NCBI GenBank assembly: GCA_019119205.1
Contig: DWXK01000099.1
Location: 1-38,899, forward strand
Direction of reading: 5' to 3'
Length of the DNA: 38,899 nucleotides
Source of the DNA: Candidatus Mediterraneibacter intestinavium
Lineage (GTDB): Bacteria > Bacillota > Clostridia > Lachnospirales > Lachnospiraceae
In this document: positions 24,235 through 31,565 of the stretch, in pieces
Position numbering within the stretch: the stretch's first letter is position 1
How the letters are laid out: each line of letters starts with the position of its first letter
The notes under the pieces: model-generated
Database searches by the model: none
What the model was told of the DNA's origin: nothing
The model's input: only the letters and a program-made list of their open reading frames with translations
Translations under genes and position numbers: made by a program

Positions 24235-25977
24235 ATGGAAAATGTGAATTTAAAGATCAATGGTCTGAACGTCACCGCACCTGCCGGCTCTACCATCCTG
24301 GAAGCGGCGCACGCGGCGGGGATACGGATCCCCACACTGTGCTGGTTAAAAGAGATCAATGAGATCGGTGCGTGCCGGATGTGCGTGGTGGAAGTAAAAG
24401 GCGCGAAAGGGCTTGTAGCGGCCTGTGTCTATCCGGTGGCAGAAGGCATGGAAGTGAGGACGAACACAAAGAGGCTCCTTGACTCAAGGAGAAGGACACT
24501 GCAGCTCCTTTTATCTGCTCATGATAAGAAATGTCTCTCCTGTGTCCGCAGCGGGCGCTGTGAACTCCAGGAACTCTGTCAGGAACTGGGCGTGGACGAT
24601 GAGGATCACTTCGCAGGAGAGAGGAACTACTATGAGCCGGATACAAGTGCAGTACATATGATCCGCGATAACAATAAGTGCATTCTCTGCCGCAGATGTT
24701 CCGCGGTGTGTGAGAAGGTACAGTCTGTGGGTGTGATCGGCCCCAATAACCGGGGCTTTGCCACATTCATCGGCTCGGCATTTGAGATGGGTCTGGGAGA
24801 GACCAGCTGTGTGGGATGCGGTCAGTGTATCGCTGCCTGTCCGACCGGAGCCCTCTATGAGAAGGACAATACAGATGACGTTCTTGAAGCTATCGCGGAT
24901 GAGTCGAAACATGTGGTGGTACAGACAGCGCCTGCCGTCCGCGCAGCCCTCGGAGAGGAATTCGGCTATCCCATGGGAACAGATGTGGAAGGCAAGATGG
25001 CCGCGGCTCTTCGAAGGATCGGATTTGACAAAGTGTTTGACACGGATTTCAGCGCGGACCTGACGATCATGGAGGAAGCGAACGAGTTCCTGGAGAGAGT
25101 GCAGAACGGCGGAGTCCTTCCTATGATGACGTCCTGTTCACCGGGGTGGATCAAATACTGTGAACACTATTATCCGGACCAGCTCGCCCATTTATCGAGC
25201 TGCAAATCGCCCCAGCAGATGTTCGGCGCCATCACAAAGACTTATTACGCAGAGAAGATGGGGATCCCGCCGGAGGATATCGTCTGTGTCAGCGTCATGC
25301 CCTGTACCGCGAAAAAGTTTGAACTCCAGCGGGATGACCAGTATGCGGCAGGAGTGCCGGATGTGGATATCTCCATCACCACAAGAGAACTGGCAAGGCT
25401 GATCCGCAGGGTGGGGATCGACTTCCGCAGTCTTCCGGATGAGGGCTTCGACGACCCGCTGGGAGAGTCCACGGGAGCCGGTGTGATCTTCGGCGCGACA
25501 GGAGGCGTCATGGAGGCTGCGCTCAGGACTGCAGTGGAAAAACTGACAGGAAAAGAACTGGAAAAAGTAGAATTCACGGAAGTGCGCGGCACGGACGGGA
25601 TCAAAGAAGCAACATACAATGTGGCGGGGATGGACGTGAAAGTGGCTGTGGCGTCGGGGCTTGGCAATGCGAAGATGATCATGGACAAAGTCCGTTCCGG
25701 CGAAGCGGATTATCACTTTATCGAGATCATGTGCTGCCCGGGCGGCTGCGTGAACGGCGGCGGTCAGCCCCAGGTACATGCGGACGTGCGCAACTTTGAG
25801 GATGTGAGGGCGATCCGCGCAAAGGCACTGTACGATAACGATGCGGCAAAGACGATCCGCAAGTCCCATGAGAATCCGTCGGTCAAGAAGGTATATGACG
25901 AGTATCTCGGGCATCCGGGAAGCGAGCGGGCGCATCAGATCCTGCATACCTCGTATGTGAAGAGAACAATCAACTGA
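24235..25977 (+). CDS. hydA: Bifurcating [FeFe] hydrogenase, catalytic subunit
   Basis: 580 residues, complete. [2Fe-2S] cysteines at 36, 47, 50 and 64; His96-Cys100-Cys103-Cys109 [4Fe-4S]; two [4Fe-4S] sets (149/152/155/159 and 192/195/198/202). H-cluster motifs: L1 TSCSPGW (from 299), L2 MPCTAKKFE (Cys357) and L3 EIMCCPGGCVNGGGQP. It evolves or oxidises H2. ATG at 24235 is preferred to 24226 because the GGAGGG box ends ten bases before it and only one base before the earlier ATG. Maturases hydE, hydF and hydG are not in the window. A family 2 element follows the stop by about 40 bases. Confidence 0.95.
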   Translation: MENVNLKINGLNVTAPAGSTILEAAHAAGIRIPTLCWLKEINEIGACRMCVVEVKGAKGLVAACVYPVAEGMEVRTNTKRLLDSRRRTLQLLLSAHDKKCLSCVRSGRCELQELCQELGVDDEDHFAGERNYYEPDTSAVHMIRDNNKCILCRRCSAVCEKVQSVGVIGPNNRGFATFIGSAFEMGLGETSCVGCGQCIAACPTGALYEKDNTDDVLEAIADESKHVVVQTAPAVRAALGEEFGYPMGTDVEGKMAAALRRIGFDKVFDTDFSADLTIMEEANEFLERVQNGGVLPMMTSCSPGWIKYCEHYYPDQLAHLSSCKSPQQMFGAITKTYYAEKMGIPPEDIVCVSVMPCTAKKFELQRDDQYAAGVPDVDISITTRELARLIRRVGIDFRSLPDEGFDDPLGESTGAGVIFGATGGVMEAALRTAVEKLTGKELEKVEFTEVRGTDGIKEATYNVAGMDVKVAVASGLGNAKMIMDKVRSGEADYHFIEIMCCPGGCVNGGGQPQVHADVRNFEDVRAIRAKALYDNDAAKTIRKSHENPSVKKVYDEYLGHPGSERAHQILHTSYVKRTIN

Positions 25978-26015
25978 GACTGATCTAAGATTGGCGGGGA
26001 AGCCAGTAGGCGTCC

Positions 26016-26144
26016 GCCGGGGAGGGATATTGCCCTCAGACCCGCTTCCGCTTGGAGAACGGCGCAGCGGTACATAAGAGCGCAAAAGACACGCTCTAAG
26101 TACCGGCGCCGTTCTACAGTCTTCAAGCAACATACCTTCCCGGC
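26016..26144 (+). repeat. Family 2 structured element, copy 1 (3' of hydA)
   Basis: Ends GCCGG...CCGGC. A basal stem outside it is GAAGCCAG (25999-26006) with CTGGCTTC (26152-26159). The middle helix is AGAACGGCGC (26056-26065) with GCGCCGTTCT (26106-26115). The apical hairpin GAGCG-CAAAAGACA-CGCTC (26078-26096) is shared with copies 2 and 3. It lies in sense orientation relative to hydA. Confidence 0.85.
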
Positions 26145-26230
26145 TGGTGCGCTGGCTTCTCCCGACAATTTAGATCAATGGGTACCGGGCGGCTGGTGTG
26201 CTGGCTTCTTCCGGTGATTTTAGAATAATG
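26142..26230. repeat. Direct repeat of about 45 bp at the 3' flank of copy 1
   Basis: GGCTGGTGCGCTGGCTTCTC at 26142 recurs with a few changes at 26191 (GGCTGGTGTGCTGGCTTCTT); similarity continues through AATTTAGATCAATGG and ATTTTAGAATAATGG. The offset is 49 bases. A partial local duplication of the element's edge is the simplest reading. Confidence 0.65.
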
Positions 26231-26357
26231 GGGATCAAAGCGGCAGGTGGATTTTAGTTTGCAGATTTTGGGAACAGTCGATCGACAGAATGGATTTACT
26301 TCAAATTGGATCAATGCAGCATCAGTTTATTTCTGACTGCCGGAATGGGTAAAACAA

Positions 26358-26487
26358 GCCGGAGGGATATGCTGCCTGAGGACTGTAGACCAGCGCCGGC
26401 ACTTGGAGCGCGTCTTTTGCGCTCCTATGTGTCCGCTGCGCTGGTCTCCAAGCGAGAGCGGGTCTGAAGGCAGCATATCTCTCCGGC
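26358..26487 (-). repeat. Family 2 structured element, copy 2 (3' of the leftward gene)
   Basis: Inverted relative to copy 1. Middle helix AGACCAGCGC (26387-26396) with GCGCTGGTCT (26438-26447); apical hairpin at 26405-26425 with the CAAAAGACG loop on the minus strand; inner stem TGCTGCC/GGCAGCA. A different basal stem, GTAAAAC (26349-26355) with GTTTTAC (26492-26498) and CGGAAT with ATTCCG outside it. In sense orientation it lies 3' of the leftward gene at 26530-27969. Confidence 0.85.
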
Positions 26488-26529
26488 GTACGTTTTACTT
26501 TATTCCGACCGATTCAGAATCTACTCTGT

Positions 26530-27969
26530 CTATTCCGTCACTTTCACCCTTGGATAGGAGTTGGTCATCCCGCCGTACATATCGAAGAAGGACAGGTATG
26601 CATTGTCCGTGCAGTCGTCATCCACTACCCACGCAAAGGTGCATTTCAGTGTTTCTCCGGCGCCGATCTCAGCAAACCGTACGTGCTGCTTCTGGTTATC
26701 GGTGAACTGCTGGACGCTCTGATATAGAGGCGCGCCGTCCACGTTCAGAGCCTGATATGCAGCGGATGCGGACTGTACGTCGAATTTTGTATAGTTTCCG
26801 TTCTCATCTTTGCTGAGATACTCAAGCATCGGGGTGATATATTCCTCTGTGGAAGAATCTCCGTTATTAGTGATCTCTACCGTCGCGACAATGAATTTCG
26901 AGTCAGCGATCTCCAGATTGTCCTCGCTGAAGCTGTCGCTGGCGGGTGAATACCGTTCGTGAGGCTTCAGTGTGCCGTCCTCGTTCAGGAGCGGGGCGAC
27001 CGCGCTGTCATAATCCGGCACGTAATTCTCCTTTGGGAACTGGTCCAGAGGAAGGGAATCGGCAAGTCTGACGTCGGTTACTTTGAATTCTGTTTTATTG
27101 TCTTTATCCTGCGGATCTGTGATCACATCGCCTACATTGTAGAAGAGAGAACTGTCATAGGCTGAGTCAAAATCTGCCGTCTGCTCCTCTTTTATCTTAG
27201 CGATCTCTTCATCGGTGGCATAGGGGACTGTCTCATCTGATACCTGGATATCAAGTCCCTCTGCAACTTTCAGCGCCTTGTCATCGGCGAGATCAGTGCC
27301 TTTCAGAAAGACCTGGATCATATAGCCGTACTCTTCGTTGGTTAGAACGACGTCCTGGCGTATCGTATCGTCATCAGTATAGATACTGTCGGAAGAGAAC
27401 ACATCCACATTCATCCCTCTGATCTCTACGGTCTTGATGTAGTCGCCTTTGTCTATCTGCGAGGCTGTGCCGCCGCCAGTCTGAGTCATCAGATAGAGAT
27501 CGGCTGCGTTGTGGGTGATGATGCTCATGCTGCCGTCAGTGGTATCGTTATGCCACTTGCCTCCGTACGGTCCATCCTCATGGTACTCATATCCTTCCGG
27601 AACGTAAGTTGGGGATGAGGTGACCACATGAGCTTCTTTGGCCTCCGGGTCTACAGAGACATTGTAGGCGAGTGTGCCGTCCTTCTCGGTCAGGTCGACT
27701 TTCAGCAACTGGTTTACCGCGAATGCAGTGATGCCGAGCCCCGCAGTCAACGCGGCTGCGGCTGCGATGGTGACCCACATCTTTTTCTTCTTCATCCGGA
27801 CCGGGCGCGTTTTCTGAGAAGCGCTGCCCTTGTCATGTCCTTCCGGGGCGGCTGCGGTCAGTCCCAGTTTGTCATAGGTTTCTTTTATCTTTTCATCCAC
27901 AGATGTGGGGATGACAGCGTCGTTTTTCAGGATCTGTTCCATTTCTTCTTGTGAAAATTCTTTTTTCAA
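26530..27969 (-). CDS. Anti-sigma-like single-pass membrane protein
   Basis: 479 residues from a TTG start at 27969, chosen because GGAGGA lies six bases upstream; no ATG in a good position exists. A short N-terminal cytoplasmic part (FSQEEMEQILKNDAVIP) and a KKKKMW-anchored transmembrane helix at about 64-85 precede a large, acidic outer domain. PTYVPEGYEYHEDG near residue 120 resembles the DUF4367-like modules of clostridial sigma-factor regulators. No sigma factor is adjacent, so this may be an orphan. The exact function is unknown. It is read away from the sensory hydrogenase gene. Confidence 0.6.
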   Translation of the reverse strand: MKKEFSQEEMEQILKNDAVIPTSVDEKIKETYDKLGLTAAAPEGHDKGSASQKTRPVRMKKKKMWVTIAAAAALTAGLGITAFAVNQLLKVDLTEKDGTLAYNVSVDPEAKEAHVVTSSPTYVPEGYEYHEDGPYGGKWHNDTTDGSMSIITHNAADLYLMTQTGGGTASQIDKGDYIKTVEIRGMNVDVFSSDSIYTDDDTIRQDVVLTNEEYGYMIQVFLKGTDLADDKALKVAEGLDIQVSDETVPYATDEEIAKIKEEQTADFDSAYDSSLFYNVGDVITDPQDKDNKTEFKVTDVRLADSLPLDQFPKENYVPDYDSAVAPLLNEDGTLKPHERYSPASDSFSEDNLEIADSKFIVATVEITNNGDSSTEEYITPMLEYLSKDENGNYTKFDVQSASAAYQALNVDGAPLYQSVQQFTDNQKQHVRFAEIGAGETLKCTFAWVVDDDCTDNAYLSFFDMYGGMTNSYPRVKVTE

Positions 27970-28055
27970 AATGATTCCTCCGGCGGATCTGTGCTGCAGC
28001 TTTTGTGCCGTTGTTTCACGGTTACATATATTAGACGGCGCCGGGAGGGGGAAAG

Positions 28056-28100
28056 GTTTCATTTCTGACAGATAAAGTCACAGTTTCATAACTGACCAGA
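28056..28100. promoter_or_regulatory. Two direct repeats in the divergent promoter region
   Basis: GTTTCATTTCTGACAGA (28056-28072) and GTTTCATAACTGACCAGA (28083-28100) are near-identical and in the same orientation, 27 bases apart. They lie between the membrane-protein gene and the sensory hydrogenase gene and could bind one regulator of either. Confidence 0.45.
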
Positions 28101-28138
28101 CAAAGATCAAAGTGACGTTCATGGAGCGGGTATTTTAC

Positions 28139-28167
28139 TGGATATTCATACAGGGCTCTGGTAAAAT
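28139..28167 (+). promoter_or_regulatory. Possible promoter of the PAS-hydrogenase gene
   Basis: TGGATA (28139-28144) and TAAAAT (28162-28167) with a 17-base spacer precede the start at 28234. The -35 box is weak. Confidence 0.35.
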
Positions 28168-28196
28168 GGTGCTAACAGAAAAACGTGCGTAAAACG

Positions 28197-28212
28197 TCCG
28201 GCAAAAGCCGGA
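28197..28212 (+). other. Hairpin directly before the ribosome binding site of the PAS-hydrogenase gene
   Basis: TCCGGC-AAAA-GCCGGA, a perfect six-base stem with a four-base loop, lies six bases before the AAGGAGGG box. It may stabilise the mRNA or set translation efficiency. Confidence 0.55.
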
Positions 28213-28233
28213 ATTGCAAGGAGGGTATGTAAG

Positions 28234-29943
28234 ATGAGAGTCATAGACTTTAAGGATGCGAAATGCCGCCATTGCTACAAATGCGTGCGCCACTGCGCGG
28301 TGAAAGCGATCTCGGTGCGGGATGAGCAGGCGCGTATCATGGTTGACCATTGTATCAACTGCGGGAGATGCCTTGAGGTATGTCCGCAGAACGCAAAGAC
28401 CTTTGCCAGCGACATGGATCGTGTGAAGGGATATCTGCGCCAGGGTATGAAAACAGTCATTTCCATCGCGCCGTCCTATGCGGGAGTATTGGAGTTCGAC
28501 AGCCCGGGGCAGGTGGTGGACGCGTTGCAGCGGCTGGGATTCGCAGAGGTCAGGGAGACGGCAGAGGGCGCGGCTCTGGTGACGAACGAGTATAAGAAAC
28601 TGGTCCGGGAAGGAGAAATGCCAAATATCATCACCACGTGCTGCCCCAGCGTGAACGACCTGGTCGAGAAATACTATCCGGACTGCGCGAAGCTGATGGC
28701 GCCGGTGGTATCCCCCATGATCGCCCACGGACGCTATATAAAGAAGATTTACGGACAGGACGTGAAAGTGGTCTTTCTTGGCCCCTGCATCGCCAAGAAG
28801 CAGGAGGCGGAGGGGGACGACCGGGTGACGGGTGCGGTAGACGCCATCCTGACCTTTGAAGAACTTGCACTGTGGCTGAAAGAAGAGGGGATAGATCTTC
28901 ACTCCTGCGGGGAGAAACCTATGGGAAATCCGGATCCGAAGATCAACCGCCTGTATCCGGTCAGCGGCGGCGTGATCCAGTCTGTCATCACGGAAGAGGA
29001 GTCAGACGGATATCATAAGGTGTTCGTGGACGGACTGGAGAATTGTATGGAGATGCTGGAATGTCTCGAGAGAGGCGAGCTGGACCACTGTTTTATCGAG
29101 GCAAATGTCTGCGAGGGCGGGTGCGCGAAGGGACCGGCTTCTGCACACTGGAATACTTCCTATGTGAAGACAAAGGTAAAGATCGAGAATGGAGTCTCTT
29201 ACAGAGCAGCCCGTGACCTTCCGGATATGAGTACGGAAGAACTTGCTAAGAGATTCGGAAACCGGGGGCTGGATGACCGGATGCCCACCGAGGAACAGAT
29301 CCGGAGGATCCTGATGTCCACGGGGAAATATTCGAAAGAGGATGAGCTGAACTGCGGCGCCTGCGGATACTCTACCTGCCGGGAGAAAGCTGTCGCCGTG
29401 TTCCAGGGGAAGGCGGAAGTCACTATGTGCATGCCTTATGCCCTGACCCAGGCGGAGTCCATGTCTAATGTAGTCATGGATATGACGCCGAATATGATCT
29501 TTGTCATCGGAAATGATATGCGGATCCTGGACTGTAACCGAAAAGGCCAGGAACTGCTGGGCGTGGGACACGACGAAGCGGTCAGGAGATATATCTTTGA
29601 GTTCATCGAAGCGGATGACATTGAAAGTGCGCTCCTGACAAGGGAGCCGGTGTTCCATAAGAAGATCCGGCTGGACAGAGGCAGGATCGTGGCAGAGGAA
29701 ACCATCGTTTACATTGAAAACCTGGACGCCGTGCTGGTCCTTTTCCAGGATGTGACAAGGGAAGAGAGGATAAAGGAACAGCACTATAACCTGAAAGTAG
29801 AGACGGTGGAGATGGCGCAGAAAGTCATAGAGAAACAGATGATGGTGGCGCAGGAGATTGCCGGACTTCTCGGAGAGACTACAGCGGAGACGAAGGTGAC
29901 GCTGACGAAGCTGAGAGATTCTATCCTGAATGAGGAAGAGTGA
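28234..29943 (+). CDS. Sensory [FeFe]-hydrogenase with C-terminal PAS domain (HydS-like)
   Basis: 569 residues. Two [4Fe-4S] motifs (Cys11/14/17/21 and Cys40/43/46/50), a hydrogenase domain with L1 TTCCPSV (Cys136, Cys137), L2 GPCIAKK and L3 VCEGGCAKGP, a PF04060-like cluster (CGACGYSTC) and a PAS domain (about 415-520, MTPNMIFVIGNDMRILDCN) ending in a charged helix. The layout is that of sensory hydrogenases of the group C kind, which pass an H2 signal to a phosphatase or kinase. The next gene is a SpoIIE-type phosphatase in the same operon. Both cysteines of L1 are kept, unlike the relative at 18455. Confidence 0.85.
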   Translation: MRVIDFKDAKCRHCYKCVRHCAVKAISVRDEQARIMVDHCINCGRCLEVCPQNAKTFASDMDRVKGYLRQGMKTVISIAPSYAGVLEFDSPGQVVDALQRLGFAEVRETAEGAALVTNEYKKLVREGEMPNIITTCCPSVNDLVEKYYPDCAKLMAPVVSPMIAHGRYIKKIYGQDVKVVFLGPCIAKKQEAEGDDRVTGAVDAILTFEELALWLKEEGIDLHSCGEKPMGNPDPKINRLYPVSGGVIQSVITEEESDGYHKVFVDGLENCMEMLECLERGELDHCFIEANVCEGGCAKGPASAHWNTSYVKTKVKIENGVSYRAARDLPDMSTEELAKRFGNRGLDDRMPTEEQIRRILMSTGKYSKEDELNCGACGYSTCREKAVAVFQGKAEVTMCMPYALTQAESMSNVVMDMTPNMIFVIGNDMRILDCNRKGQELLGVGHDEAVRRYIFEFIEADDIESALLTREPVFHKKIRLDRGRIVAEETIVYIENLDAVLVLFQDVTREERIKEQHYNLKVETVEMAQKVIEKQMMVAQEIAGLLGETTAETKVTLTKLRDSILNEEE

Positions 29944-29954
29944 GGAGGCGGGGT

Positions 29955-31130
29955 ATGAGTTTCAGTATTGATGTGTCCTGGAAGAGCCTGAACAAGCAGG
30001 GGGAGGAACTCTGCGGCGATAAAGTAGAGGTGCTCAGGACAAAAGATTCAGATATCGTGATCCTTGCGGACGGGATGGGAAGCGGGGTGAAGGCAAACAT
30101 CCTTGCCACCCTGACGTCGAAGATCCTGGGGACTATGCTGCGGGAAGGCGCAAACATCGAGTCCTGTGTGGAGACAGTTGCGAAGACGCTTCCCATCTGC
30201 AAGGTGCGCAAAGTCGCTTATGCCACCTTCAGCATCCTCCAGATCTTCCACAGCGGGAAGGCGTATCTGGCGGAGTTTGACAATCCCTCCTGCGTGTTCA
30301 TCCGTGACGGGAAGATCGTGGATTACCCGTATGAGATCAGGGAGATAGAGGGGAAAAAAGTCCATGAATACCGATTTCAGGTGAAAAAGAATGACTGTTT
30401 TATCCTGATGAGCGACGGGGTGATCTATGCAGGCGCAGGCTCCATCCTGAACCTCCAGGGATGGACCTGGGAGGCAATGTCCGAGTATACGCTGAAATGT
30501 ACGAAGAAGACGCTGTCGGCATCCCGCCTTGCGGTGATGCTCAGCCAGGCATGCGATGAACTGTATGAGGAAAAGCCGGGAGATGACACTACTGTTGCGG
30601 TGGCAAGGGTGATCGAGAGACGGGTGGTCAGTATCTTTACCGGCCCTCCCGCAAAGAAGGAGGATGACGAGAGGATCATACATGATTTCATGCATGCGGA
30701 GGGGAAAAAAGTCATCTCCGGGGGAACCAGCGCCAATATCGCGGCAAGGGTCCTGGGAAAAGAAATCGTGACGGAGATCAGCACAGCGGGTTCGGACGTC
30801 CCGCCCACGGCGGTGATCGACGGGATCGACCTGGTCACGGAGGGCGTGCTGACTCTCGGAAAATGCCTGAAGCTGCTGAAAAAATATGTCCGGGGCGAGT
30901 TCGATGCAGAATTTTTTGATGAGCTGGACGCGGACAACGGTGCATCCCGCCTTGCAAAACTCCTGATCGAAGAGTGCACGGAGCTGAACCTTTTTGTGGG
31001 CACGGCGGTAAATGCCGCCCATAAAGAGACCGAACTGAACTTTGAACTCAGTATGCGGCAGAATCTGGTGGAGCAGCTGGTAAGGACTGCGGAAGAGATG
31101 GAGAAGAAAGTGACGGTGAGGTATTACTGA
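29955..31130 (+). CDS. SpoIIE/PP2C-type serine phosphatase with unknown C-terminal domain
   Basis: 391 residues from the ATG at 29955, which has GAGGAGG seven bases before it (a GTG at 29940 is less likely). The PP2C-like core shows ILADGMGSG, MSDGVIYAGAG and EKPGDDTTVAVAR, whose acidic residues bind Mn2+/Mg2+. It should dephosphorylate a serine on a partner protein, probably under the control of the hydrogenase-PAS sensor just upstream. From about residue 245 a C-terminal region of ~145 residues (VISGGTSANIAARVLGKEI, then SDVPPTAVIDGIDLVTEG) belongs to no domain I can name. A family 2 element begins right at the stop. Confidence 0.85.
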   Translation: MSFSIDVSWKSLNKQGEELCGDKVEVLRTKDSDIVILADGMGSGVKANILATLTSKILGTMLREGANIESCVETVAKTLPICKVRKVAYATFSILQIFHSGKAYLAEFDNPSCVFIRDGKIVDYPYEIREIEGKKVHEYRFQVKKNDCFILMSDGVIYAGAGSILNLQGWTWEAMSEYTLKCTKKTLSASRLAVMLSQACDELYEEKPGDDTTVAVARVIERRVVSIFTGPPAKKEDDERIIHDFMHAEGKKVISGGTSANIAARVLGKEIVTEISTAGSDVPPTAVIDGIDLVTEGVLTLGKCLKLLKKYVRGEFDAEFFDELDADNGASRLAKLLIEECTELNLFVGTAVNAAHKETELNFELSMRQNLVEQLVRTAEEMEKKVTVRYY

Positions 31131-31152
31131 GATCTGTGGGGAGGATATGGCC

Positions 31153-31282
31153 GCCGGGGGGTGTACTGCCGTCGGACACGTTCTCACTCGGAAAACAATG
31201 CAGCGGACACGTAAGAGCGTAAAAGACACGCTCTAAGTGCCGGCATTGTTTTAACGGTCCTCCGGCAGCACACCCCTCCGGC
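31153..31282 (+). repeat. Family 2 structured element, copy 3 (3' of the phosphatase gene)
   Basis: Middle helix AAAACAATGC (31192-31201) with GCATTGTTTT (31243-31252); apical hairpin GAGCG-TAAAAGACA-CGCTC (31215-31233); inner stem CTGCCG with CGGCAG. A basal GAGATCT (31129-31135) pairs with AGATCTC (31301-31307), so the structure starts at the gene's stop codon. Sense orientation. Confidence 0.85.
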
Positions 31283-31341
31283 TGGGCGCATCCTGCCGGA
31301 AGATCTCGAAATGCCGGACCGTCTGGGAGGGAAAAATTGTT

Positions 31342-31441
31342 AAAACTCTGGAAACTGACGTTGATCTGCAAGGCAATATTGTTTGAGCGTAAGCGAGTTG
31401 TATTGCCTTGCAGATCGGCTTTAGTCTGTTTTCAGAGTTTT
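31342..31441. repeat. Family 3 long rod-like hairpin
   Basis: AAAACTCTG (31342-31350) pairs with CAGAGTTTT (31433-31441), and GATCTGCAAGGCAATA (31363-31378) pairs perfectly with TATTGCCTTGCAGATC (31401-31416), leaving a short apical loop with GAGCGTAAGCGAG. A T-rich stretch follows on the plus strand. It may be a terminator or another repeat type; one copy is seen. Confidence 0.65.
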
Positions 31442-31565
31442 TAGTATTTTCTTAGCTTTCGGAACGGAGCCGGAGCCTACGCCCCTCTCCCGCGAATACG
31501 CTTTTTGTGACCTTGCCGTTTTCGGATTTTTTCAATCTGAAAGTTCCCCGCTTTCCCGCCGGGGG

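Larger units (their letters stand above)
25978..26529. other. 552-base non-coding stretch between hydA and a convergent gene
   Basis: No gene is supported. It carries two family 2 elements in opposite orientation (26016-26144 and 26358-26487), a direct repeat of the first element's 3' flank (26142 and 26191) and about 120 bases without recognised content around 26235-26340. Confidence 0.8.
31131..31565. other. 435-base non-coding stretch after the phosphatase gene
   Basis: It contains family 2 copy 3 (31153-31282), the family 3 long hairpin (31342-31441) and a C+G-rich inverted stretch near the end (CCCCG..CGGGG around 31545-31565) that may end the leftward permease transcript. No gene is present. 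Confidence 0.75.

Noticed and set aside
25935..26168. Small open frames through the family 2 elements (also at 26403-26705 and 31048-31371) with similar translations
   Set aside because: The shared residues come from the repeated element itself; the frames lack ribosome binding sites and the conservation is in base pairing, not in codons.
26277..26286. Ten-base palindrome GTCGATCGAC
   Set aside because: A single short palindrome without promoter context; expected by chance in this length.
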